DNA of 64,000 nucleotides from Lachnospiraceae bacterium. Lineage in GTDB: Bacteria > Bacillota > Clostridia > Lachnospirales > Lachnospiraceae. The stretch is taken from contig JAILFA010000124.1 in NCBI GenBank assembly GCA_024687125.1, forward strand, positions 1-64,000, read 5' to 3'. A program made the position numbers and the translations under genes. Below are positions 28,743-38,418 of this stretch, piece by piece. Numbering within the stretch: position 1 is the stretch's first letter; the number at the start of each line of letters is the position of its first letter. The notes beneath the pieces were generated by a model. The model ran no database searches, was not told where the DNA came from, and saw only the letters and a list, made by a program, of their open reading frames with translations.

Positions 28743-31118
28743 CTACAGGATCCTGATATCCGTGAGTGCGACCTGGTCTCCGGTCAGAGCGACATATACC
28801 GCGCCCTTGTCTTCCGCTATGGTGGAGGTGTTCTCTATGGCGATCCCGAGGTTTTCCGTCCTGAGTTCTATGCGGTTTCCTTTCCTCTCCGCGGATACCG
28901 TACATTCCATCCCTGCCTTGTTGGTCTCCTTCCAGACCTTCCATCCCGGGAAGGCGTCTTTCCTCTTCATCACAAATCTGTTCTGTGCAAATTCATCCGT
29001 ACCCTCGTTCTCACCGTTCAGCTTGATCAGCGCATATTCACGGTAATCCGGGCCGTCGACACAGCCGTTTTCGGAGTAGAAAAGCACAACATACGGACAA
29101 TGCCAGACAAGGCTTGCTCCCGGCAGGGTCGTCGTATGAAACACCAGTTTCAGTCTGTCTTTGAGTTCGATCCCGTCCGTTGATGCAGAACGCGTCCGGT
29201 CGACCTGAACATTCTTTATGTCAGATTCCATATGATCGATAAAGCTCACGGCTTCCGCGATCCTCGGGATATCTCCTGCGCCCGCGGTCTCACCGGTCGG
29301 TTCGGTCACGATATCGCGGATCTCACAATGCTCGCCGGTCAGTCCGATGTACACCGATCTTGTGCTGTCCGGTAGCGCGATGATCATCTCCCTTCTGCAG
29401 ACAGGGCCGTCCATGATCAGCCGTACATGATCCTCAAACCGCACGGCGACGATCTCATACGGCGTGTCGGCATCCTTCTTTTTCTCAGCGTATACCGACT
29501 GTTTCCGGTCGATCGAGACTGTCTCGATCCTGCGCACCCCGGTGGAGATCTCATGGTCATCAAACCAGAATTCCCCGTATTCCAGATAACGATACTCGTC
29601 GATCGTCTTTTTATCGTCGTGGATCCGCCGGTCGTAGGAATCAAAAAGGATGATCGAAGGGGCGCTGAATCCGTCCGAAAAACCTTCTGCGGCGGTGCAG
29701 CGGAAGCTGATCCGGATGGCGTCATTCTCGACAGGGATCCCCCGCAGGACCTGATCTCTGTATTCGCCGCAGGAAATCTCTGTCTCAATATTTTCCGTTT
29801 CCTCCGCCTGTGCACCGCTGTCCATATCGATGATCTTCACCATGATATCAGCGAACTCCGGATCAAACGTTTCTCCGGCCCCTTTGACGAAGGCTTCTCT
29901 GGCGACAAAAGAAGGGCGCGCGTCACGGAATCTCTTCCTGGTCGTCATGGCCACATACGCATCGGCCACCCCGATGATCCTGGCAATCTCCGGGATTTCC
30001 TCACCCTTTAATCCCTCCGGGTAGCCTGTCCCGTTATATCTCTCATGACTGCTGTAGGCGCCCTGCACCAGATACGGATACTCCGTGATGTTCGACAGGA
30101 TCTCCCTGCCGAGCACAGGCTTTAACCGCATCGCTTCCGCATCCCACTTGCCGGGGTCCGCCTCATTCTTGATGACCTTGTCTGGGATACCGATCATACC
30201 GACATCATGCAGCAGCGCCGAATAATATACCTTTTCGCATTCATCAGCGCTCTTGCCGCTCATCTCGGCGATCCTCCGGGCGTAATCCGCAACCCTGGCG
30301 GAAACGCCTGTGGCATAGCTGTCCTTCTTCTCGACGGCGGAAACAAAGGCCGTAGCGGTCTGATCAAACAGCCGCTTCATATGCGTCTGCTCGATCTCCA
30401 TGTTTTCGAGTTCGATCCTGTGCGCCCGTTCCACCTCATCGTTGATATCGATATAGGAAAAGATATACAGTGCGATCGAAACAGCCACCATCGACATATT
30501 GACGATTGAGATCCCGTAGGCAAAGATCTGAAGGATCCCGCAGCCGATCGGAACAAAAATGTAAAGGACCATGGAGATATAGATCAGTCTGCTGAAGATC
30601 TTCCGGTACTGTCTGATGACGGTATACTGTATGATCGGACAAATGACCGGTATGATATACGCGACCAGGAAACCGCTTCCTCTATGATATCTGTTGGATC
30701 CGTCAAAATAGTAGTAGAAATTCGTAAACGCGGAGATCACGGCGAGGGCCATTCCCAGCGCGGAGATCATACCGACCTCCCGCAGCCTTCGCGGAGGGGA
30801 TTTCATCCCGCCCTCCGTCACGGTCCAGTCCATCAGATACCTGTTGAATCCGAACACGATCGCCGACGTCAGGAAGAACACAAAAAAGTTGCTGATCCTC
30901 ACCATATAGTATCCGGTAAGGCTCAGATCCCCGGCGTAGATATAGGCCATCCGGTCGAACCAGAGCAGGAAAAAGGCGACCACCTCCATGAAGATCAGTG
31001 TCCTTTTTCTGCTCGGAGAAAGGAATCTCGTAAAGAGAAGCAGGAACACCATCGTGGCGCAGGCCCCGCACAGGAACAGCATGATATCCAGTTGGTACTC
31101 TTTCATGAGGGCAAACAT
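28743..31118 (-). CDS. Membrane HD-GYP protein with tandem C-terminal beta-rich domains
   Basis: TM N-terminus; LLHDVGMIGIPDKVI; SSHERYNGTGYPEGLKGEEIPEIARIIGVADAYVAMTT; C-terminal pair of related segments, each ending in VY[IV][GA]LTG[ED].. Confidence 0.87.
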   Translation of the reverse strand: MFALMKEYQLDIMLFLCGACATMVFLLLFTRFLSPSRKRTLIFMEVVAFFLLWFDRMAYIYAGDLSLTGYYMVRISNFFVFFLTSAIVFGFNRYLMDWTVTEGGMKSPPRRLREVGMISALGMALAVISAFTNFYYYFDGSNRYHRGSGFLVAYIIPVICPIIQYTVIRQYRKIFSRLIYISMVLYIFVPIGCGILQIFAYGISIVNMSMVAVSIALYIFSYIDINDEVERAHRIELENMEIEQTHMKRLFDQTATAFVSAVEKKDSYATGVSARVADYARRIAEMSGKSADECEKVYYSALLHDVGMIGIPDKVIKNEADPGKWDAEAMRLKPVLGREILSNITEYPYLVQGAYSSHERYNGTGYPEGLKGEEIPEIARIIGVADAYVAMTTRKRFRDARPSFVAREAFVKGAGETFDPEFADIMVKIIDMDSGAQAEETENIETEISCGEYRDQVLRGIPVENDAIRISFRCTAAEGFSDGFSAPSIILFDSYDRRIHDDKKTIDEYRYLEYGEFWFDDHEISTGVRRIETVSIDRKQSVYAEKKKDADTPYEIVAVRFEDHVRLIMDGPVCRREMIIALPDSTRSVYIGLTGEHCEIRDIVTEPTGETAGAGDIPRIAEAVSFIDHMESDIKNVQVDRTRSASTDGIELKDRLKLVFHTTTLPGASLVWHCPYVVLFYSENGCVDGPDYREYALIKLNGENEGTDEFAQNRFVMKRKDAFPGWKVWKETNKAGMECTVSAERKGNRIELRTENLGIAIENTSTIAEDKGAVYVALTGDQVALTDIRIL

Positions 31119-31132
31119 ATGGCTGAACCCCT

Positions 31133-31894
31133 TTACCTTTTTCGGCGAATAAAGAATTCCCGGAGCTTTTCAAGAAGTTCTTCCCTCTTGATGGTCTTCA
31201 GGAAATATCCTTCCGGCTTCAGGGCGACGACCGCCATGACACTTTCCTTATCCCCTTTGCCGGTCAGAAAGATCACCGGTATCGAACGGGTCTCCTCGTC
31301 ACTCCTGAGCATTTCCAGAACCTGCGGGCCGGTGGTGATCGGCATCTCATGGTCCAGCAGGATCAGATCCACCTTGTTATTTCCGAGCCACTTGATCGCC
31401 TGCAGACCGGAGTTTGCCATAGAGACCTTGTATTCATCCTTGAGCCATTCCCGCACAAGCTTCAGATAGCGCGGATCATCGTCGACGATCAGGACGCTCT
31501 TTCTCTTCTCTCCCACGCTCACTTTGCTGATGTACTCTGTGACCACACGGACAAATTCGGTATTGTCGACCGGCCGGATGAACGCTTTGCAGATCTGATC
31601 CGAAGGTACATGATCGCTGACAAAATGCACATCCTCCTGCTCCCCGACCACAACTATCTGCTGATCATTTTCATCCATCTTTTCGGACAGGAAATGCAGG
31701 ACCTCCTCGGAAGGTCTTGTCTCATCGCCCATGCAAACGCCGATCAGAGATACATCCCTGATATTTGCGTTGATAGCGTCGATCGTACAGGGCACAAATT
31801 CGCAGGTCACCCCGGCATCCTGCACCTTTTTGATCAGCACGCGGGCGATAAAGGATTCCTTCTCACTGATCATGATCATCTGGTTCTTCGGCAT
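31133..31894 (-). CDS. Response regulator: N-terminal pseudo-receiver-like domain plus receiver domain
   Basis: C-terminal receiver SVLIVDDDPRYLKLVREWL...LILLDHEMPITTGPQVLEML...FLTGKG; the N-terminal ~120 aa shows a Rossmann-like pattern without the acceptor Asp. Confidence 0.85.
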   Translation of the reverse strand: MPKNQMIMISEKESFIARVLIKKVQDAGVTCEFVPCTIDAINANIRDVSLIGVCMGDETRPSEEVLHFLSEKMDENDQQIVVVGEQEDVHFVSDHVPSDQICKAFIRPVDNTEFVRVVTEYISKVSVGEKRKSVLIVDDDPRYLKLVREWLKDEYKVSMANSGLQAIKWLGNNKVDLILLDHEMPITTGPQVLEMLRSDEETRSIPVIFLTGKGDKESVMAVVALKPEGYFLKTIKREELLEKLREFFIRRKR

Positions 31895-31913
31895 TTTGGT
31901 CCTCCTTAGCGTC

Positions 31914-34900
31914 TTACTGTCCGATCAGCGCTTCCATTCCATCCCAGTCAAACTCAGAAAGCATTTTCGTAAGTGCTTTGACTCTCCGTTCATCCTCCGG
32001 CGGGAGTGCGTATTCATTAAGCTCGCTCAGGATCATTTCCACGGAATCATAATCCATCTGCGGGATCACTTCGGCAAGCGCCGTGTACGCGCCCCGGAGC
32101 GTCTTCTCGGAGATCATCTCCTTATCCTCATTATCCGGTTCGCTGTGAAGCCTTTCGAGTTTTTCGCGGTACGCCTCGTAATCCGACAGCAGCTTTTCCG
32201 TGTTTTCCCGGATAAACTCCCTGTCATCCCTGTTTCCGGCGTCCTCAAGAGCCGCCGCGAACTCCGACAGTTCCATGGCCCCGATGATCCTGGCGGAGCT
32301 CTTCAGACTGTGCACCTTGATCGTATAGAGCCGGATACTCTCCTCCTGACAGGACTGACGTATGACCTTGACATTGTCATCGATCGTTTCCAGGAAAAGA
32401 TTGAGCGAAAAGATATAATTGGATATCCCGCCGGAATTCCGGATCCCTTCCTCGACATCCAGACCGGGTGTCTCGTAGATCCATCCCATCTCCTGCGGCA
32501 TCTCCTCAAGTTCCTGTACAGCATCCTCCTGAGAAGGCTTTTCCATCATCTCTTCCGGAATGTGCCGCATGATCGTTCTTTCCAGCGTCTGGCTGTCGAT
32601 CGGCTTTGCCAGATAGCCGTTAAAGCCCTTGGACTTATAGAATTCCTCGCCGGAAGCCGCGTTCGCGGTAAGAGCATATACCGGAAGATCCGGATCCGTC
32701 TCGCGGATCTTGGCCACGGTCTCCACCCCGTCCATACCGGGCATCATATGGTCAAGGAGCACCACATTGAACTTCGTCTCCCGGATCTTTTCCAGGCATT
32801 CCTCACCGCTCTTTGCGGTTGTGACAAAGACCCGGGTGGGCTTCAGCAGACCCTTGATCACGTTCAGGTTCATCGGTGTGTCATCGACGACCAGGATATC
32901 CGCATCCGGAGCGATAAACTGCGGAACATACGGGCCCTTGGAAGCATTGTCCTCATGCTCCATGAAAACACCGACCGGCGTTCTGTCGACGATCCTCTGC
33001 TTTACCGTGAGGATGAACTCGGATCCCTCGCCGTAAACGCTTTCACAGTCGAGCGTGCCTCCCATGAGGAGCGCGAACCTGCGCGAGATATCCAGTCCCA
33101 GTCCTGTTCCCTGGATGCCGCTGTTCTTCTGCTCATCCAGGCGCTCATACGCAGTGAAGAGCTTTTCCTTATCCTCTTCCTTAACCCCGATACCGGTATC
33201 CTTGACGGAAAAACGGAGCGTGCATTCATCATCCTCCCGTTCCTCCATGGAAACGCACAGGGAAAAGCCTCCGACATCGGTGTATTTCAGTGCGTTTGTC
33301 AGAAGATTCAGAACGATCTGCTTGATCTTTCCGGCATCCCCGTACAGCCGCGAAGGAAGGATCTCATCGATGGTCACGTCGAAGATCAGTTCCTTTTCGG
33401 TACTCCGCATCCGGATCATGGATACGATAGAGCGAAGCATCTCCTGCGTATCGTATTCCTGCTCCCCCAGATGCATCTTGCCGGACTCGATCTTGGACAT
33501 ATCCAGGATATCATTGATGAGTGAAAGCAGTGATTCCGACGCATTCCGGATATCCAGGGAATAATTGACCATCGAAACGAAATATCCCTTCGGCACGCCG
33601 GTCGCGTCCTCCCGCAGCGCCATTTCGTTCATTCCCATGATCGTATTGATCGGCGTGCGGATCTCATGGGACATGTTTGCCAGGAACCTGGATTTGGCGG
33701 TATTCGCTCTTTCCGCTTCATCCCTGGCCCGGCTTATCTCATCATACTGTCTGCGGATGACCGTGTTCTTGATCACGCGCCATACGATATAGCCGGTAGC
33801 GAACACGACGATGATCAGCGCCAGCAGGCGGATGATCGGAAGTTCAAAAAGACGTGCTCTCTTCTGGATCCGGAAGGTCTCATCCAAAAGCTCGTTTCTT
33901 CCGGCACTGTCCAATACACGAACATGCAGGATATAGCTGCCGTATCCCAGTCCCGTGAACTCCAGAGGCTTCAGTTCGCTTCTGGCGACCATGATGCCCT
34001 CGTTCTCCTTGCCCTCCAGATACACATGGATCATCGGGTTCAAAAGTGTATAGTCGAGAACAGCGGCATCGATCCGGATCCTTCCCTCCGACGAGGGCAG
34101 TTCATAGGTCCCGTTTTCTTCGGGAAAGATCTGCTCCCCGCCGAAGGTAACGGAACTGATCGCCGCCTTTACAGGGATCCGCTCCTGTGACAGATCTTTC
34201 GTATTGACCTTGCATGCACCGTTCCTGCCGGCAATATACAGATATCCCTGTGCGTCAAAAACACTGTAGGAATTTGAAGTCGGCGTACTTGTCAGCCCGT
34301 TCTCGACCTTGTAGATCCTGTAGTCCGTCACCGTATCGCCGGTCATATCAGCGGCGCTCACCGCATAGATACCGTTGGAGGCGATGATCCACATATCATC
34401 CGTATCATCGAAGTACAGGTCATAGTTGTTGTTATACGGAAAAGACGTCACCTCTCTGATCTGCCCGTCCTTCAGATATTCGATGGAATTCGACGTGACG
34501 ATCCAGGTCACCCCTCTGGTCTTATCCTTTTTGATCCGCAGGATCACATCGCTGGTCAGACCGTCATCTCTCCCGATCCGCCTGACATCGGAACCGGTGA
34601 TCACATAGATGCCGTCTCCGTCCGTACCGACATAGATCTCTCCGTTATCTCCCTCCTCCACAGTAAGAAATACGGTATTTTTGACGTCCTCACCGGCACC
34701 AACCGTCTCGGTGACGCGACCGTTCCTGATCTTTGCAAGGCCGCCGTTTGTTCCGGCGAGGATCGTCCCATCACTCATCTGAGCGGTACAGCGCACCTCA
34801 TCATCCGGCATGCCGTTTTCCGTTGTAAACCTGGAGATCTTCCCGTCTCTTCCGTAGCAGACAAGTCCCAGTCCCTTGGAAAAAGTGGAGATCCAGAGAT

Positions 34901-36173
34901 TGCCGTCCCTGTCTTCTTTGAGGCAGCGCACCCGCGCATCACCGACATACGCGGTCAGTCCGTTGCTAATCGCACGGCCGCTGTGATCAAGGATACGGAT
35001 ACCGGCATTCGTACCGATATAGAGATCATCACCGTGGAAACAGACGGCATTGGTAACCTCCTCAGCTATGCCTGCCTTTTCAAAAAGATCGACAAAGCTG
35101 TTTCTGACGATCTTCATCACACCCTGTGTGGAGGAAGCGACCCACATATTTCCCTGATAATCGGAGGTCATCATCTCGATCCCGCTGTTCATCGGAAGCC
35201 CCTCCAGGACATGAAATGCCTTATGTTCATCGAAGTACCCGATCTGGCTCAGGGATGACACCCAGACTCTTTCGCAGTCGTAGCTGATCCAGTGGGCACC
35301 GGTAAGGGGGGTCGTAGAGATGCGCTCCATGCCCGATAAGACAGTATCACCGAAATCACCGTAATAGACACTGTCGCCCTCCGTACACAGATAGATCTTG
35401 CCGTCGTGCCGGGGATCCGCGAGGATCGAAGTGATCGTTTCCATCCCAAGCTCTTTGCCGGTATATGCTCCGGTCACTCTTGCCTCCTCGATCCTGAAGA
35501 TGATCCCATTCTTGGTCTGTCCGTAGACTCTTCCCTGCGCATCGGAATCGAGCTTCAGGACCCGTTCATCGCGCAGCCTTTCGTCGTCGACAGGATGCAG
35601 CTGCATCTCAGGATCTGCGTAGCAGACGCCTGCCGTTGTGCCGATATAGACATTTCCCCGGTTATCCTCGGTAAAAACGCGGATCGAGGAGGACGGCAGC
35701 CCCTCTTTGTACGTTAGATGAATGCTCTCATTCCCGTCAATGACCACGACGCCGTTATCGTTGGTTCCGACCCAGATCCTGCCTTTGCTGTCCTCAAACA
35801 GTCCCCGTCCGTTCGTAAGACCGTCGGAGGTATCCATTCGGATAAAGGTCGAACCGTCATAACGGATGATGCCGCTGTATCCGCCGATCCAGATAAATCC
35901 GCTGCCCGCACCCAGGATAAAATTGGCATCCGAGGTCGGCAGGCCGTTAGACGCATCATACATCTGTGTCGTATAGCCGACGTTGCCGATCTGACCGGTT
36001 GCGGCATAACCGCCTCCGACCAGAGCTTCCCCGGCGCTTTCGGATTCGCTGACTTCTGCATTGTCAGCAGCCGCTGCCGCTTCCAGACGCCCGAAAAGCC
36101 CGGCCGGGAGCGCGACGGCCGCGATCAGTGCCGCGATAGTGAGGATCCTTTCGGTCTTCAGCCGCACGTACAC
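31914..36173 (-). CDS. Large hybrid histidine kinase with extracytoplasmic two-component-propeller (Reg_prop/Y_Y_Y-like) sensor, REC and HPt
   Basis: Repeated propeller blades (GLPTSDANFILGAGSGFIWIGGYSGIIRYDG; GLTNGRGLFEDSKGRIWVGTNDNGVVVIDG; GLPSSSIRVFTEDNRGNVYIGTTAGVCYA); [50 protein letters not shown]. Confidence 0.92.
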   Translation of the reverse strand: MYVRLKTERILTIAALIAAVALPAGLFGRLEAAAAADNAEVSESESAGEALVGGGYAATGQIGNVGYTTQMYDASNGLPTSDANFILGAGSGFIWIGGYSGIIRYDGSTFIRMDTSDGLTNGRGLFEDSKGRIWVGTNDNGVVVIDGNESIHLTYKEGLPSSSIRVFTEDNRGNVYIGTTAGVCYADPEMQLHPVDDERLRDERVLKLDSDAQGRVYGQTKNGIIFRIEEARVTGAYTGKELGMETITSILADPRHDGKIYLCTEGDSVYYGDFGDTVLSGMERISTTPLTGAHWISYDCERVWVSSLSQIGYFDEHKAFHVLEGLPMNSGIEMMTSDYQGNMWVASSTQGVMKIVRNSFVDLFEKAGIAEEVTNAVCFHGDDLYIGTNAGIRILDHSGRAISNGLTAYVGDARVRCLKEDRDGNLWISTFSKGLGLVCYGRDGKISRFTTENGMPDDEVRCTAQMSDGTILAGTNGGLAKIRNGRVTETVGAGEDVKNTVFLTVEEGDNGEIYVGTDGDGIYVITGSDVRRIGRDDGLTSDVILRIKKDKTRGVTWIVTSNSIEYLKDGQIREVTSFPYNNNYDLYFDDTDDMWIIASNGIYAVSAADMTGDTVTDYRIYKVENGLTSTPTSNSYSVFDAQGYLYIAGRNGACKVNTKDLSQERIPVKAAISSVTFGGEQIFPEENGTYELPSSEGRIRIDAAVLDYTLLNPMIHVYLEGKENEGIMVARSELKPLEFTGLGYGSYILHVRVLDSAGRNELLDETFRIQKRARLFELPIIRLLALIIVVFATGYIVWRVIKNTVIRRQYDEISRARDEAERANTAKSRFLANMSHEIRTPINTIMGMNEMALREDATGVPKGYFVSMVNYSLDIRNASESLLSLINDILDMSKIESGKMHLGEQEYDTQEMLRSIVSMIRMRSTEKELIFDVTIDEILPSRLYGDAGKIKQIVLNLLTNALKYTDVGGFSLCVSMEEREDDECTLRFSVKDTGIGVKEEDKEKLFTAYERLDEQKNSGIQGTGLGLDISRRFALLMGGTLDCESVYGEGSEFILTVKQRIVDRTPVGVFMEHEDNASKGPYVPQFIAPDADILVVDDTPMNLNVIKGLLKPTRVFVTTAKSGEECLEKIRETKFNVVLLDHMMPGMDGVETVAKIRETDPDLPVYALTANAASGEEFYKSKGFNGYLAKPIDSQTLERTIMRHIPEEMMEKPSQEDAVQELEEMPQEMGWIYETPGLDVEEGIRNSGGISNYIFSLNLFLETIDDNVKVIRQSCQEESIRLYTIKVHSLKSSARIIGAMELSEFAAALEDAGNRDDREFIRENTEKLLSDYEAYREKLERLHSEPDNEDKEMISEKTLRGAYTALAEVIPQMDYDSVEMILSELNEYALPPEDERRVKALTKMLSEFDWDGMEALIGQ

Positions 36174-36179
36174 ACCCTC

Positions 36180-38354
36180 CTACTCATCCTGATTGTTATA
36201 TTTCTTCAGGATCACCTTGACCTCAGCCAGGGATTCCATGAACACTTCAACACATCTGGGATCAAATTGCGTACCCTTGCCCTCCTCTATGATCTCCAGC
36301 GCTTTGTCGAGCGGGAAAGCCGGTTTATAGATACGTCTGGAAGTAAGCGCGTCAAACACGTCAGCAATCGCCATGATCCGGGCGGAAAGCGGTATGACCT
36401 CTCCATGCAGTCCCTCAGGATAACCGCTGCCGTCCCACCGCTCATGGTGATAAGCGGCCATATTTCTGGCCTCCTTGAGATAGTTTTCTCCTTCCACCGT
36501 GCTGATCGCGTTTTCCATGATGATCTTGCCGGCGACAGTGTGCGTCTTCATGATCTCGTACTCTTCTTCGGTGAGTTTTCCGGGTTTGTTGAGCACCTCG
36601 TCGGGGATGTGGATCTTGCCCACATCATGCAACGGCGCTGACCGCACGACATCGGAAATGAACTTGTCGGAGATCTTTCCCGCGTAATATCCCTTTTTCT
36701 GGAGCCCCTCCACGATGATCCTGACGTAGGCCGCGGTTTTCTGAATATGCGCACCGGTATCCGAATCGCGGTTTTCAACCATATTCGCCATCGTGACGAT
36801 CAGACCGTCCTGCATTTTCGCCGTGGAATCCGACAGCTTTCTGACGTTGCGCATCTGCTCCGCCTGACTCACGGTCATCCTGCAGAGAGACCGATACAGT
36901 TCCTCCAGTTCGTCACCGGTATGGATATCAATGCTTCTGAACCGTTTTACCTGCTCGTCGATGGCTTCCTGTGTATTCGCGGCGTCGGACAGGCCGTCCA
37001 CGAACTGCGTGATGGCGGTCACCGGGAGAATGAGATGATACTGGAGCATCCAGAACCCGAACGCACAGAACAGGATCAGGAATCCAAGGAATACGGTGAC
37101 CATCTCCGCCAGAAAATCGCGTTCCATGGACTCGAGCAGGCTCATATCCACATCCGCCACCGCGTAGCATACGCATTTTCCGGAAGGATCATAGACAGGA
37201 TGATAAGCGGTCAGCAGATGGCCGTATCTGTCGTCGGTGATGAACGGCTCGATCGGCCTGCTGGCCAGAAGATCGGGAAGATGATCGAAGATGCTCTGCT
37301 CAAACGGGATGACGGTTCCCGGTTCTTCTGCTCTCACATCGCCGGCATCGATGTCAAATACGACATGGCAGCCGTCCTCCCGGATCTGATAGACATACAG
37401 ATAAGCAATATCCGTCGAACTGTTCAGGATCTCTTTGAGCAGCTTTTCTGTTTCCGCATACCCCTCTGTATCGCGCCCGTTTTCAAGATATTCCTCGATG
37501 CTGCGGCTATCCAGGACATTGGCGGCGATCCTGGCCGTACCCTTTGCGAGGCGGGAATGCTCGTTCTCGATGGTCTTCTGATAAACCCGCATGCCGATCC
37601 CGGCCGCCACAGCAGAAACACTGATCAGAGATACGCCGAGCACCGACAGGATCTTGGATCGCAGAGACAGGACACGCACATTCATTCCGGACGTCATGAG
37701 TTCATCTGCTTCAGAGACAGGCTTTTGCATCCAGTCTGTAAAGCCGAGTCTTCCGTGCAGTTTCTGCGGGATCAGATGCAGGATGATCAGAGTCAGAAAG
37801 ACGGCGAGCGTCTTATCCGGCAGATCCATGATCAGTTTGGAGAGAAAACACGAGACCTCGGGGCCAAAAAACCCGGTCCCGGAAATGATCGCATTCAGTG
37901 ACTCGCTCTCTGCGGAAATACCATCCATGAACAGAGGGATCAAAGCGCCGAGCCCGCCTCCGATCAGGGTAAACACAGCGATCATGCCGGCGATGCCAAG
38001 TGGTTTCTTATGCCAGCCGCGCCTCGAGAATCTTGCGGCAAAGACCGCGATCAGAACACTTAAGGATCCGTAGTACAGAGCGGTGGGATTCGAAAAACTC
38101 CTGATAATGTTCGTGATAAAGCCGACCAGAACACCCGGAAGATATCCGCCGATGATAGCGACTGTGATCGTACCGACCGTGTCAAGGTAAAGCGGCAGGC
38201 CGGATGATGAAACGAGTGCTCCCAGAAGGATGTTCAGTGCAACACCCGCAGCGCAGACCAGCAAGGCAGTCACATTTTGTTTTCCCTGTGATATGACCCT
38301 GTTCTTATCGCCTTTCACCAGGCTCCTCCGTGCGGTGATGCTACATTGTTTCAA
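36180..38354 (-). CDS. HD-GYP protein with ECF S-component-like membrane domain and extracytoplasmic/HAMP-like sensor
   Basis: N-terminal multi-TM region LYLDTVGTITVAIIGGYLPGVLVGFITNIIRSFSNPTALYYG...; APLHDVGKIHIPDEVLNKPGKLTEEEYEIMKTH; YHHERWDGSGYPEGLHGE. Confidence 0.88.
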   Translation of the reverse strand: MKQCSITARRSLVKGDKNRVISQGKQNVTALLVCAAGVALNILLGALVSSSGLPLYLDTVGTITVAIIGGYLPGVLVGFITNIIRSFSNPTALYYGSLSVLIAVFAARFSRRGWHKKPLGIAGMIAVFTLIGGGLGALIPLFMDGISAESESLNAIISGTGFFGPEVSCFLSKLIMDLPDKTLAVFLTLIILHLIPQKLHGRLGFTDWMQKPVSEADELMTSGMNVRVLSLRSKILSVLGVSLISVSAVAAGIGMRVYQKTIENEHSRLAKGTARIAANVLDSRSIEEYLENGRDTEGYAETEKLLKEILNSSTDIAYLYVYQIREDGCHVVFDIDAGDVRAEEPGTVIPFEQSIFDHLPDLLASRPIEPFITDDRYGHLLTAYHPVYDPSGKCVCYAVADVDMSLLESMERDFLAEMVTVFLGFLILFCAFGFWMLQYHLILPVTAITQFVDGLSDAANTQEAIDEQVKRFRSIDIHTGDELEELYRSLCRMTVSQAEQMRNVRKLSDSTAKMQDGLIVTMANMVENRDSDTGAHIQKTAAYVRIIVEGLQKKGYYAGKISDKFISDVVRSAPLHDVGKIHIPDEVLNKPGKLTEEEYEIMKTHTVAGKIIMENAISTVEGENYLKEARNMAAYHHERWDGSGYPEGLHGEVIPLSARIMAIADVFDALTSRRIYKPAFPLDKALEIIEEGKGTQFDPRCVEVFMESLAEVKVILKKYNNQDE

Positions 38355-38371
38355 ATACTCGGATGATCACA

Positions 38372-38400
38372 GGAACGGAGGCGAAAGACGTCTCCGTTCC
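38372..38400. terminator. Strong hairpin in the pheT / HD-GYP intergenic region (terminator-like but without U-tract)
   Basis: GGAACGGAG(38372-38380)...CTCCGTTCC(38392-38400), extendable through GCG/CGT to 12 bp with an AAAGA loop. Confidence 0.6.
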
Positions 38401-38418
38401 CGTTTAATGTATGGATCT

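Noticed and set aside
31731-33524. 597-aa plus-strand ORF
   Set aside because: Antisense to the propeller kinase REC/HPt coding region; no family signature.
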